Source of the DNA: Eutypella sp. D-1
Taxonomy: Eukaryota; Ascomycota; Sordariomycetes; Xylariales; Diatrypaceae
Direction of reading: 5' to 3'
NCBI GenBank assembly: GCA_023313575.1
Contig: JAJTTP010000015.1
Location: 186,001-250,000 of the forward strand
Length of the DNA: 64,000 bases
The notes under the pieces are model-generated. The model was not told the origin of the DNA. It saw only the letters and a program-made list of their open reading frames with translations, and did not search any database. A program made the position numbers and the translations under genes. Shown here one piece after another: positions 12,701 to 25,732 of this stretch; the first letter of the stretch is position 1; every line of letters starts with the position of its first letter.

Positions 12701-12737
12701 AATCTGTCGTCGACGGCGCTCGGCACCTGGTGTGAAC
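6767..12737. other. Intergenic stretch, about 6 kb, no supported gene
   Basis: Open frames here are short, lack family-like sequence and have no consistent splice partners. The part before about 7.2 kb is probably the promoter and leader of the collagen-like gene. The last 700 bases before 12738 are A-rich and probably include the 3' end of the gene that stops at 12738. Homopolymers occur near 9949 (G) and 10505 (C), and GGGA-type tracts near 9720. No RNA gene or transposon ends were recognised. Confidence 0.65.
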
Positions 12738-14139
12738 TTAATAAACGGCGACTGCAGTCTGGTGGCGGAGAGGACTCGATTGGTTGTGGTTGTTCTCCGA
12801 GGGGCGCCGGGTGAACAACTGGTGCATGATGGACTTAGCGTCCATGCCCTTAGGCGCCAGCGGTAAGCTGATGCGGCGAGGCTTCTTGGCTTGCCATCTC
12901 TCCTTGATGCAGTCGTCGACGAGTGCCATGAGACCGGTTGCGATAACGATGCTGTGGCAGTTAGTACGTTGTACCATGTTTCATAAAAGGTGGTAGGACT
13001 TACTCTGCAACGTCCGTGGCGGCGTCGATGATATCCTTGTCGCTGATCCACATGTGACAGGGCGGGACCCAACCTCCGGCTTCCTCATCAGTGGCGATCT
13101 GGTTGGGTGACCGTGTCTCCGGGACAATATGCGCTACCGGGGCATGCTGGTTGCCGTTCCGCAGCAGGTGGAACGAGACTACACCCGTGTGCTTGTCGAC
13201 TACCCGCTTCCACGAGTACTTGTGACCCCACCACTCGAACTCGTACTTCTTGTTACCCCTGTTTCCCCGTCGCTGTATGTCCACCCGCGCGTAGTTGGAG
13301 AATTCGAGCTTGATGGTATTCGACGGTACCGGGCGCGGCTTCTCCTTGCCATCGAGTGACGATCCATCAGAAACAGCGTCGGGGAACTCCTCGTCCGCAT
13401 CGGCAGTGGAGTGGCTAGTATCCGGCCTCTTACAGGGGAACATCGAGCTGGCGGTCGAGTTACGCCTCATTGGGGGCCGTCCCGTGAGGGTCTTCATTGC
13501 GGACGACATGGAGCGCTGAAATGCGGGACGGACTGCGGCGGCGGGCTCGATGTACTTGCGTTTTGAGTTGCAGACCTCACGACCCGAATCCCGGCAATAC
13601 CTCCTAAATGAAAAGTCGCGCCTAGCGAGGTCGTACATGCGCAGGTGGAAGAGCTGAATTGTCCTCCTCCTCCTCCCAGTGACCACGGTGTCGACGCGAA
13701 GATTCATGTTCCCATCCGCAGTAAAGTCGTCATGGCGGATAGTCAACCGGTTCATCGACGGGAAGAGATTGGCGAAGTCCTCGGGCGTAGAGGCGCGGAC
13801 ATTGGTCTCTTCTATCTCATGACGATAGATTGGCAACGGCGGGATCTCGGGAACATCCAAACAGTCCTCCACATCGAGGTCTTCTAGATCAGTGGTGGAC
13901 GCTTGTGACGAGTAGGTGTCGACGGACGACCGTGGATATACACTCGTCGAAGGAGACAGGTCTTCATCGTGGCAGACTGTCTGGAACTTGGTAGCTTCTG
14001 AGCTCGAATCCTTCGTAGACGGTCTGGGGCTGTCATAAATTGAAGTAGCAGCGGTGCTTCGAGACTCATAAGACTCCTCCGAGTCCCGCGAGCTCGTGGT
14101 GTGATTAGAAGACTCGACAATGACTTTCCTTCGCGACAT
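12738..14139 (-). CDS. Conserved fungal protein of unknown function, two exons
   Basis: Exon 1 is 14139-13004 and exon 2 is 12951-12738. The 52-nt intron has a GTAAGT donor, a perfect TACTAAC branch site and a CACAG acceptor. The product is 449 residues. Residues 1-100 are Ser/Thr/Asp-rich and probably disordered. A middle part has an RRRR basic stretch and an aromatic RRDFSFRRY segment. The best-ordered block spans the intron, about residues 275-410: a KLEFSNYARV start, an FEWWGHKYSW aromatic core, VAHIVPE, a PPCHMWISD segment, and then a helix-like IVIATGLMALVDDCIKERW run. The alternating aromatic strands suggest a beta-rich domain, perhaps of the tubby/LURP kind, but that is weak inference. 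The family is familiar in appearance but I cannot name it. The gene is flanked on both sides by long non-coding stretches. Confidence 0.88.
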
Positions 14140-17100
14140 GATGAATGTGATGTGAGTATAATTTGAACCTGGGGAGAAGTTGAAGTTGAAGTTCTTCAGA
14201 AGTCAAGGTTGAAGTTGAGGTTGAGATTGAGGTTTATGGATTAGTCAAAGAAGTGCACAAACACACAAGCACACAAGCTAGGCAACTGAAGCGAGTCTTA
14301 TATCTAAGACAGAGAAGAGTGTACCCAGTTTGCGGATGGATCAGGGTCCTCGTATGGGTCAGGCGAGAAGTGGGCACTCGTGCGAATCGGCTTGGCTCGA
14401 TTCGACGGACAACAGGGATCGGTTGGGCGCCTGGGTTACGGGGCCTGAGTTACGGGGGCCTGGGGCTTTCCGCAATGGCACAAGGCACAGGGCACAGGGC
14501 ACAAGACACCGGACACCGGTAAGAGCTAGAGCTTTCCAACGTGTGTGGATTTATGCAGGCCACGGCCAAGGGGGTGAACTGGGGCCCAAATGAAGAATGC
14601 TCCTGTTGGACCGTTGGACCGTTAGATGGAGGGTTGGAGGGGTAGATATAAGAAGAATAACGCCTATAAGGCAAAATATGTTATTATGCCTCGAGGAGGA
14701 CTAGCTAGCAGGCTAGAGAGAGTATGAGAGAGTGTGAGAGAGAAAGAGATTTTCGATATCAGGTGTCGAAATAGGTATGCAGTAAGTGGAGGTTTAGTGT
14801 AGATAGACAGGAGATCAATGCATCACTAAATTAGTGAGCGTGAGTGACAGACATTCATTAGATGAGTAAACTGCCCGGTTAATAAATAAATAAAAGGGCA
14901 TTGACTGGAGCAACATGGCATGACGAGAGACCTAGGGTGAGTTATGTAAAGTGGAATGATGGGGAAGATAGATGTATTGTATGCTCATTGCTTGATTGAC
15001 TACTTAATGGATAGAGCATGGATTAAATGGATTAAATGGATTTAAATGGTGTAGTTGCCATTGGTACTACTTACTATTTGGTACCACCCATGGGACTTGG
15101 ACTGAGGGATGAGTGAGGGACTAAACTGAGAAGAGGGTGGTTGACTGGTTGACTACTGGTTGACTGGTAAACTTGTGTGTGATCCATTTAGCTGACGGCA
15201 TTTTGGATCGGATTCATCTAGGCCAAGGCCCGAAATGCGCCATTCAAGGTAACGCGTTCACTGGTGTTCACGGGCTGAGATCGGAGGGGACCAGAAATAT
15301 CTCAGCATCTCATCTCACTCGTTCATAACTGAACAACCCCCAACACCCACCCCAAAACCACCCCTGCTCCTATGTTCGCCTCTTTCATCTTTTTTATTCC
15401 TCGATTATAGGCTGTAGTAGATGTGCTAGCCAGTAGTAAGTATGTAATACTCGTACATGGCGACAACCTTTTCGGTTGTTTTGGAGTAACTTCAAGGTTG
15501 AGGCAGCCTGGAGGTTTCTGGTTGATGATCTCTCGGAGCTTACCAGTACTAACAACCAACTAACTACAATTAGTGAATTAGTGAATTAATACCATGATGA
15601 TGGATGGCCGCATACTGGTACCAAGTGTATGTAAAGAGAGGGCCAAAGGACTTCGGGGATTCTGATAGTTCAGACAATTACCCCTTGACAAGTGTGACAA
15701 AGCGGGCTTGACGGGCTTGACGGGACGGGCGGAGCATACGGAGTGTTGATGACGAGCGAGGGCCGGTTTTTTGGGTGAAAGTGGGAAGATGCCCGCCTAG
15801 GTGTGGGGTGAGATATTGTGTGTAAGAGCAAGAGAGCTAGAGAGACCTCAGGCTTCAAAGATTTGAGTGAGATTGACTGACAAGAGGGATTGAAAATACA
15901 TACCAAGGTACATACCATGGTACATGCTGGAGCACCTAACTAGAGTGCTATAAGCAGGTACCTCAATAAGTACCTATAGATACGTACTTGTTCCCGTGTA
16001 TTACCTGCAAAAGTGATGGTTTTAGTGGGCTCATGTGGAACCACTTCTTCCATTTTGCTGCCACTTTTCTGTCCGCTGTCGCTTCCCTCCATGGCAGAGC
16101 AATGACAGAGCATGGCAGGGCATGGCAAGACAAGCCCGACCAGCAGGACCAGCAGGAGCGGGCAGGTGCTCAGGTGGACAGGCGGGCAGCCGGGCCCCGG
16201 GCTTGCGCGGGTAGGCACATTCTAGGTACATCCAACATCCACGGATTTTTAGAAAGATTGTTACATGTAAAGCCGTAAAGGTTACTTGGACTGATGCACA
16301 TATTGCACGATATAGACATGTATTGTGTAAGTATACCACCAGACTAACGAGCGGAAATTCCTATTCGATTCCATTGGGAGAAATTTTTTTTTTTCTTGGT
16401 TTCCTTCTTCCTTTTCTTCACCACTTATGTGTCAGGTACCGATAGTGATAATGATAGCGCTTCGTAGCCGCTGATTGTCAATTTTCATAGGGCGCTTATA
16501 GTGACTCAAGGCTCTCTCTCGTTTTTCGCCTTATGTCATTCTCGAGGCGCACAGCGTGTGAAACAGAACATAAGGAGAATACGCCGTGCAGACAGACCGT
16601 TCAACCGTTCCAAAGGCTATGTATGCATGCATGCGTCTAGGTAATCATGGTAATAAAATTCCCACGATGGGTGTGGTTGTACAGAATACCTAGGAATTAT
16701 CCATATGGATTATTTGTTTTCCATTTTTATACGCTGTCCTTCATGTACCTTTATGCAGCCCCGGAGCAAAGGGTCGCTTGTGTAATTGCACATGGTCTAC
16801 GTAGTAAGTAGTAAACATAATTAAGCGACCGATCTATCCGTTTCCTGCATGTGCACAATGAGGAAACCAACGAACGAACGTAATGCCGAAGATATGTCGG
16901 GTGATTGAAATTCCCGAATCTTTCTCTTCTTGGTCCAGCAAAAGAGCAAGGAGCAAGGTCAGTCGTGAAGAAGGATCCCATGCCTCCATCCTTGAATCCC
17001 TGATGCCTCATGTCCATAGAGAGCTCTTGTCACTCCCCCTCCAACTTCTTTCGAATATGGTCTAGCTCTTCTGTACGATAGTGCTAGGTGGTCAATATTA

Positions 17101-20100
17101 TCGTCTGATAGTCTAGATCGACTAAATAGCGGCCGCATCTTTTACTTACAGCGGCAACCTTTGCAGCCTTGGAACCTATAAGATTCATAGGTAACTACAC
17201 GCATATCTGTAAGTGGGAGGTCCTCCCGTTACATAATGACATACAGGTCCAAGGCCGAGCGAGGAGCGAAGCAATGAGATATTGTTCCCATCCTTCCTCG
17301 CCTGAAAAAGACTCTTCTGACTGGTGAACGGCTCGACAAGCTTGGCAGGCTCGACAAATCCTCGTTGTAACGGAATGATCTAGATTCTAGATCTACGGGG
17401 CCCGAGGGAGCTACATGCGCCGGATTCCGTCGCCCCCCGCCCCCAAAACTCGATATAAGGGTGCTTACAAGGTAGTTAGTATAATACAGATAGAATGTAT
17501 AGGTAAGCCGGGCAAACCCGAGAGAGCTGGGAAAAAAGAGAGCCGAAAAGAAAAGATCTCACGCAAATGCGGTCACATCCAACGCTCCGGTACAGTATGT
17601 ACCTTGATACGATGCAACAATTAGCACCCGACCCGGACAACCTTGAACCTTGGAAGATTTAAATTTTGTGCATGGAATGTGGTTAGTCATCTCTCTCCAT
17701 GGCACGTTCTGGCACGTTTCTCCAGTCTGATTTGCGCCTCATTCGGAAAGCTGAACACCGAGCTGAGAAGTTTACCGCCAGCCACACAATGTCTCGCTCG
17801 CCTGCAGATATTTTACGTGTTACTCATACCTTGCTCGGGATGAATACCTACTTAGGTACATAGGTTGGTTAGGTATGCATTTAACCCACTATCTCAGTGT
17901 ACATACACATATGTAGTTACCTAAGTACATACTCTATTATACTCTGTAAGAGGTGAAACTGCACCCGACCGTCACCTGACGAGTGAGTCGCATATGGACA
18001 GCTGCAGCTGGCGAGATCGATGACGTTGTTCTATGCTAGTTGGTTAGATAGATCCACTTTCGATGTTTGACAGCTGCTTAGCTGCAGCCTTTACCATACT
18101 GCTGTCTACACTTTAGCGCTCTGTTCTGTTCTCTATTGTTCAACCTTCCTTGCTTACCTCTCCTTACGGAGTACGGGTGAAAAAAAAAAAGTAACCAACT
18201 ACATAACAAGACCCGTCCGACCTTAGTATACGACCACCCACGATCTCCCGTCGTTAAGAGGCCCATCGGTCGGTCTTAGGATCCCCTCATCCAATCCTAT
18301 CACCCAATCAATTATCGCTCTCTCCCCGCCTGAACCTGAATTATACACACCCATTTTATGAATGAATGAATTAGGTGTATTACGTGTCATCCTACACCAA
18401 TGAAATCACCTCCGGGGTTTTCAGATGATGCCCAACCGACCAACTCGACTGACCTCTTTGCTTTGTACCTACTCACCCTTCTCGGGCAATTGATTTCCTT
18501 GCTCTCTTAGGGCTGTAACAACCCGAAGACTAATCGATTGGCTGCCGACCGAGCCGAAGACGGTCTTGAATCCGGATCCTACTTTGTATTGCATACCTAC
18601 CATTGCATACCGACTGCACTGCCTTCATTGCCTGCTGCCCTGCCCTACATTTGCTGACAGTGTAACTATAATAATATCTCGTTCTTCAGGCTCCAGCATC
18701 TTGAAAAGTACCTTATCCCAGTGCTGTGTCTCTAGTCTCATACCGTAATACTAATAGACCAATAGATTCTGACTGCGTATTCCTGCGCCCTGACGTTGGG
18801 GACGTTCATATCAATTGTGTAGTCTCATAGGCCCCCGTCTCTAGCGGCTCAACGGCTCTTGCGTAGAACTTCTCCATTCGTGATATGGTCAAGGGGCTGG
18901 TTCGCGGCATCCCACACAACAAAGCAAGATGCGATTCGTTACCACGGCATCAACCTCGAAAGCCGTTGATCTTTGCCCGCTCTGCTGCTTTGTTTCCCCT
19001 ATCTTGGACAATTTGGGATTTTCTTACGAGTCAGTTAGCAAATTAATTGTCTCGTCTACGCCTCGAGATGCTTGAGGTATGTGACTACTGCTGTTGTTCG
19101 TCTCTTTTTTTAAACTACTGCAGCAGTCCAATCCGCAGCAGTTGTGTTGTCAACTGCTCATTCGCTAGCAACAACTTAGCTCCGATTTCCCACGTCAAAT
19201 TCTAAACTACAACCATACTACTATTATAGGGATATCCATATTTCACGGAGACTCAACCGCCACGTGCTTACGGTCCTTTGCTATGTTTGCACATTGTGAA
19301 ATCCCGAGGCAACGCCATTTGCTTATCACATACGATGCTATGCTATTACTGGATGTTGCTATCTACCGTACGCTTGGACTCATCCCTCCAGAAAAGTCAA
19401 GCCCGCGCTACAACAGTGAGAAACGCGGATTTCACGTGTCAGATCACCATACATCCATACTCTAGTGTTTCAACGTTTCAGCACTCACCCGCAACGGAAC
19501 AGGAACGCGAGAACGTCCGGGTCGGTCTTTTCGGTCCTCATATCCACGTTGGCCAACTCAGACTGGGAAATCAGACCCGCAGCCCGGTCCCTTTCGAATC
19601 ACTTCGTGACCCGAGATGGGGCATGCTTTAAGTGAATGTGTCTGATGTCGCTTAATGCCACGTTCACGGCGCTATCCCATAACTTGAGACAGCACAGTCG
19701 TCATCTCCCTGTGTCGTGCGTGTAGTGGGAATCTGTATGGTGCCTGAGAATCACCAAGCCCCTATCTTGTTGTCCTAAGAGAGCCGCTGTTCGTCACAGG
19801 ATCGCAACGCCAGATATGCTTACACAAGGGGCAGATTTTTCATCCCTTGCCAGTGACGAAGCGTAAGCCGACTCAGGTAGAATACTACGCGTTCGAAGCT
19901 GCTTATTTGATCGCGCAATTCTATTGATCAACTCGATCTACGGCAAACATAGCCGACGTACGCAGCAGTTTGTCCTGCCACGCACCCCACAATGCAGGTT
20001 GCCGAAGTCGGTAACCCAGGTCACTGGAAGATTTTGGTTGACCGTTTCTGTGTCGCTCTTGACGCAATTCGGGGGCCTCTGGGAACTCACAGGCACACGT

Positions 20101-23100
20101 TAGGGGTGAAGCATCCCAAAACGTGACACCCTTGCGCGTAACTACTCAAACCTTTCCCCGTTAGGAGGACGAGTGTCGTACACCGGTGGCAAATGTTCGT
20201 CATTGACAGCGCCGGGAACTATCTATCACGGCCATGAATACGTCTCCTGCGCATAAATTCAAGTGGCACCTCATGCAGTGTTAACGGGAGCAGCCATGGG
20301 TACTACGAACCAGGTATATCCTTCCCGCTCAGGTGCTCAAGGAGCACTTCTAGCTGAGCCATTTGGCATAAAAGCCTATGTCATGAATTAGACATCAACG
20401 GCACAGTGATTTAACAGCACATACCAGCTGCGTCTTCCCATATAATACCTTGGGCGTAAATGCATCGGTAACACGTATCTAGCGTGCATAGCGGAATATT
20501 ACTACCAAGTTCCGGAGGCTCCCAGGGAGCAGGTGTCCGTCTAGGCGCATATGCCAATGAGCTCGTACTGCTGATACACAGGGAGCTCCTTGGAGCGAAT
20601 GAGCTTGCGGGAGTAGAGCTAAGGGTCTCGCTTATTGGAGAGAAAATTCTACTCGGCCCGGATTTTGTCGCACTTCCGGTATGGTGAAAATGCAAGTCTT
20701 CCAAGTCCGGACGACGTAGCACAGGGCCAAACGAGAGATCTCCTATTTTTCCTTCCCTATACCTAAGCAAGCCCGCAGAGCCCCTGAATTGGCGGGAGGA
20801 TCGCAATGTCTCGCGCAGTTGATGGGTTGGGCATCTATGTAGGTACGACCTCAGGAGTCAGGGGCTGCTCCTCCCCCCTCCGGGGCCGCCACATCAAGCA
20901 AGCATGGCGTCTTAACACGTTGTCCACCACCATCACCAGGATCATGAGAAAGACGACCTTTTGGTTTCGGAGATATGTATATCCTATGAACGAGAGGAGG
21001 ACGGTCACGAGTACTGCGCCATCAAATGTGCCTATCTAATCAACCAATTGCTTCGGGTGGAGAGAGGAGGATCAAAAAGGAAAAAAAGAAGAAAAAAGCA
21101 TTTGTCCGTCGCACATGGCTTGGTCATGCGACCCAGAATCCAATGCCCCAATCACCCTACGTGCGCTGTGTAGCAAGCAGCCACGACCCTTTCTCCATTG
21201 GACCCCCACGGTGACAGCCGCAGCGAATAGCGGTAGCAGAAGGCGCAGGAGCGCAGGACCAGCCAGTGGTCCTTTTTTCGCTTCGCTTACGCTTTTTTTT
21301 TCTCCCGTTCAGTATACCGCTCTTTAGAATATCGTAAGTGGATAGAGAACGGGGGGGAAGAGGGTGTCGCCTCGTCTAGATCACATTATATGCTTGGAAC
21401 GCCCGAGTGAGAGAGAACAAACAGATAACTCAGTCCGCTTTCGCTTCGCGATTCCGATCTTCGGGGCACATAGACAGGAACGGCCCCGATCGGCCGGGGC
21501 GGGCGGTCGGGCGTGCGAAGAAACCGTGGTGGGAAATTCGCCCTTTCGGATGCGCGAGCGAGCCTCGCTTTCTCTTCCTCTATTCCCATTCCGTGTAGTA
21601 CTGCCCAAATGCGTATTGCATCATCGTACGAGAGATGAAGTAGGGTACGGACACGGGACGGACAAGGAGATGAAAATCATCGCGAGCGACAAAATCTCCG
21701 GTCGCCGCCATGCCCCATCCAATGCTATCATCATTCGCCTCCCTCACGGAGGGCAGATCAGGAAAAGAAAAAGGAAGGAGAGGGAATGACAATGAGGGGT
21801 TCGGTCCGCGCCGTAATTCGCAGCTCTCGTCGGCCGACCTTCGCACTCCTCAACCCAATGCGATGCGACGCGATGCGATGCAGTGTGATTTGACGTAGAT
21901 CTTTTGACGTATGTTATCCCACTGTCATAGACAGACAAATACCTCTCTAGGTCAATGTACTCGAACCCCCTGAGACCTGAGCCTGAAATTCGGGTATCAT
22001 TTAGCGAACGTGCTTGTCCGACGCTGGATTCTTGTGCGCTCATGCGCTGAGAATAGACGATATCTTCCCATCCCCTTTTCCCTCCGTCTTCCAATGGCCT
22101 TCACCTTGATTTCACCACCCGCTCTTAGTGCGCTCGGTCTCTTTCACCTGCTTTTTACCTTCATAGTCAGCACCGCAGACCGGTAAGCATGGGCATTCAC
22201 ATCCCAGATCATAAGACCGGGATCCGATCGTTCGTTTTTGATTTTGGTTGCTTGCTTGCTTGCCTTTCGTTCGATTATTCCGGGGTACGAGTTTATTCGT
22301 AGACAGATTGAATGCTTACCCAAGATATTCGTCACTGTAAGCAGCAGCCCTGTGGGAAAGAAGGCTCGCTTGTCGGGGAGGGTTACATGGCATGCGCGTG
22401 TAGTAAGGCAAGGAAGGGATGGGCGAGTGGATGAGGTGAGATGGGATGGGATATTACATGCGTCTACGACGAACCACACTTCGCCATAGTCAACTTCCAT
22501 CATATAATCTAATCATGATGTATTGATTCTTTCTCTCTCTTCCTCTGTCAACTCTTTCTACTGCATCATGATTTGTGACTACTACTCTATAGCGTGATCG
22601 GTTGATCCATCCCGTAGATATTCAATCCCCTTGCTAAAAATAGCCACTCTCACGACGGCATATATATGCACAATGACGCCCCCCTCGTCGATCCAAAGAA
22701 CCCTCCCCCCTTTCCCAACCTTTGCAAGACCCTACAGAATACCGTCGGCAGCAGCATGATATTACCGCGCATTGATAGGGGCGAGGTGGTGGTGCAGCGT
22801 GAAGTCCGTAGCATCCGTGCGACGGCCCACAACGTCGGCACCGGAGGCCGAGCACGGAGAAGATTCACAATCAATAGCGATGAGATCGTCAAACGTGCCT
22901 ATTCTAAGTCCCGTGCCGGGCGGCCGAACGGTATTTTGAGGGGAGTATATTGCGAGGGATGCCTGGGCGCAGCTTGCCTGGAGTCTGCGACTATGCAGGA
23001 ATTCGCTTCGTCGCTATTCTTCGTTGGCCGTGGCCCGCAGTGGAGGGAGGGGGTGAGGGGGTAAGGGGGAGTAAATCCCTCACGAGCTTTTTGGGCACAG

Positions 23101-24202
23101 AGATAGGGTCTATGGGACGAAACGATACGCAGATTGGTGATTCGGAGTCCTCATAGGGAGGAGTGGGGGATCGAGGCGAGACGCGTCCTTTGCGAAGACA
23201 CCTGGAGGTAGCTGCTCGCAACTACCTTTTCGTTTCATGAGCCAGCGTAGCCTACGAGACGACATTCGGTGGATGAGGGGGTAAACACCTAGGCCCCCAT
23301 GTCAATGAACGCGTGCCCAGACATGTCTGATAGCTGTTGATGTAGGAGCTCCTCATAGATACATGATCATGCTGCGGCATTAACTATCTTCAGCTCTCTT
23401 ACCAGACGATACCTGTGGAAGACGCGTTCTATCGTAGATGATGGGGACGGAAGTCACGGCCTAGGGGTTCCACTCTGATGTAGATAATGAATTAATGAGC
23501 TGCTGCTGCTGCTGTTGCTACCGATGACAATGCCGATAGCGTAGAGCGTGATAAGACTACATAGACTAGACACAGAGTGGCTGGGTATAACGAGGGGGGC
23601 CGAATGGATCGAGTATCTACGGATGTCATAGTCTTGTCTCTTACTCAGCTGTGTATCGATATCTCCCACGCAAATATATTCATCAGCGCACTCACAGAGG
23701 TATCATAGCAACCGCTCTTCCTCACTGGCTGGACGAACATCATCGTCAGGTAAGGAAAGATGCCTGCTCCCGACTCGGCTCGGTGGACTACCAACCCCAA
23801 TCCCATGAGAAACGGGCTCACCCGCGCAGCTACTCGCCCAGGGGGTATGGTAGATAGAGATCTCTAGTGGATAGGCAAAGACATGCCTACCAAACGACCG
23901 TGTAAACTTCTCCCGAGGCTCAGCGCACACCGCGCCGCACCCATAGTAACCATTACCTCCCCGGCGGCTACGAGGGAGAAGGGGCAGAGGTGAGAGGAGT
24001 CGGTTTATGGAGGAATGGGCCATTCGGACCTCGGTCTAACTGAGACTGGGTAGTGGGGGAATGGGGTTTTCTACGTGAGATATTTTAAAGTGTTTGTTGA
24101 CGTCTGGCGGTAGGTGAAGATCCTAGGAATAGTATTACAGTATAATGTAGTAGAATATAATATATTCCTCAGCGATTGGTATACCCGTCACTGGGCCTTT
24201 CT

Positions 24203-24220
24203 TGTCTGTCTGTCTGTCTG
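24203..24220. repeat. (TGTC)n microsatellite
   Basis: Four and a half tandem TGTC/CTGT units lie in intergenic DNA. Confidence 0.85.
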
Positions 24221-24783
24221 CCCCCCATCTTATACCCCGGCCTCATGTTCAAGCATCTCATTAATGGCAAACCCATGCTTATACGTGCCTGCTTAGTTAC
24301 CTATCTACCAACTTACCAACGAAGCAACCACCACGAAAAGATTACTAGCCTCGTTCGTGACTCAAAGACCGGTCTTCAGTGCCGTCGAGTCACTGTAGTT
24401 TACATCGACACTGCGTAGGCTTCCCTGACCCTCTTGCCCCTTTCCTCTTTCTAGCAGACATATCTACCCTCTCCATTGCGTGTATACATACATACAGTAA
24501 GTATTGCCAGCCAGACAGTCAGCCCAGTAGCGAAGTCCATCCATCTACCCATCCATCTATCTCTCTAGACCTCGAACCAAACATACAGACCTACAAGTCA
24601 GAAGCTATATATAATACCTACTAATTCCGATCACATAGATAGATAGATAGGTACGCACGCAAGCAGATGGGAGCAGGGGCAGTGTAAGAAAAAACGATAT
24701 GGTACAGCTTTCGTTCCAGAAGAACTACCTTCCTAGGGTGTAACTACGGTCTCTGCTTGTTCGTTAGTTTGTTAATAAGTAAG

Positions 24784-24838
24784 TCAAGTAAGTAAGGTAA
24801 GGTAGGTAAGGTAAGTAAGGTAGGTTAGGTTAGGTAAA
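24784..24838. repeat. Degenerate AAGGT/TAGGT tandem words
   Basis: About 55 bases are built from imperfect copies of AAGTA, AAGGT and TAGGT. They resemble the AGGTAGGT words that recur in other non-coding parts of the window. Confidence 0.75.
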
Positions 24839-24982
24839 GTAACCTGAGTTAAGTGTATATATGTATGTATACTAAGTACACCGGGGACACCCCCCATGAT
24901 TGTGATTGTGATGGTGATGATGGCGATGGTGATGGTGCTTGTTTCGACGCCCTCCACAGACTGACAGACTGACAAAGACACA

Positions 24983-25034
24983 TTTTTCTTCTCTTTTCTC
25001 TTTTCTCTTTTCTCTTTTTCTTCTTCTTTCTCCC
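24983..25034. repeat. Polypyrimidine tract (TTTTCTC units)
   Basis: A nearly pure C/T stretch contains four TTTTCTC-like units. It lies about 700 bases beyond the BBC1 stop codon and is probably outside the transcript. Confidence 0.8.
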
Positions 25035-25058
25035 AATCCCTGTCCTGTCCTGTCCTTT

Positions 25059-25096
25059 CCATCCATCCATCCATCCATCCATCCACCCATCCAGCC
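25059..25096. repeat. (CATC)n microsatellite
   Basis: Eight to nine tandem CATC units, interrupted once by CACC near the end, lie in intergenic DNA. Confidence 0.9.
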
Positions 25097-25732
25097 TTCC
25101 TACCATCCCCTCGGCCTCTCCCCCCTAGAAAACAAAAAACTGAAAAACGACTGCTTCGAAGTATACATGACTGCGTCGACGCGGCTTTGCCTCCCCTTGC
25201 AAAAAAAGCTTACTTACTAAACCCCCCTTAACCGTCTTCGCCCCTGCATACTGCTTCACCACCCTTATCTGATGCACATACACACATACGTACGCGTACG
25301 CGAAGAACGCATCTTCTTCTTCTTCTTCGTCTTTCTCCTCCTCCTCGCCTTATCTCGCGCATTATTAGCATCATCATGATCATCGCCATCGCCATCGCCA
25401 TCGAATTCTTCTCTCTTTCCGTTTCTGTTTCCACTTCCACTTCTGCCACGACTACCCTATGCCGAGATCCGCCAGCCGCGGCGGCGACCGCTGGCGCTGC
25501 GTCTGCCGCAGCCGCCGTCGTACGAGAGGATCGGACTGCTGCTGCCGTTCATGAGCGGTGGCGGTGGCGGTGGCGGGCATTCCATCATGCTCATGCCCGT
25601 GCCGCTGCCGCTGCTGTCGGTGCTGACCCTCATGAGCACGGGGAAGACGTACTCGTACCCGTACGAGGATAAGCGCTGCTCTTCCGACCGGCACCATCGC
25701 CGCGGCTGCTGCAGCTCCAGGCTTCCGGGCCT

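Larger units (their letters stand above)
14140..25732. other. Gene desert, about 11.6 kb
   Basis: No coding region is well supported. Small open frames are scattered on both strands, and none shows family motifs or splice-consistent neighbours. The first 100-200 bases upstream of 14139 are GAAGTTGAA-rich and probably form the leader of the gene on the minus strand. Simple repeats are frequent (TGTC near 24203, AAGGT/TAGG words near 24784, a CT tract near 24983, CATC near 25059, TTC near 25312). A short hydrophobic frame at 20835-21035 on the minus strand is discussed under findings. Confidence 0.6.

Noticed and set aside
22666..23064. A 132-codon open frame with a basic middle part.
   Set aside because: Overlapping frames on the other strand are about as long, and neither has coding character.
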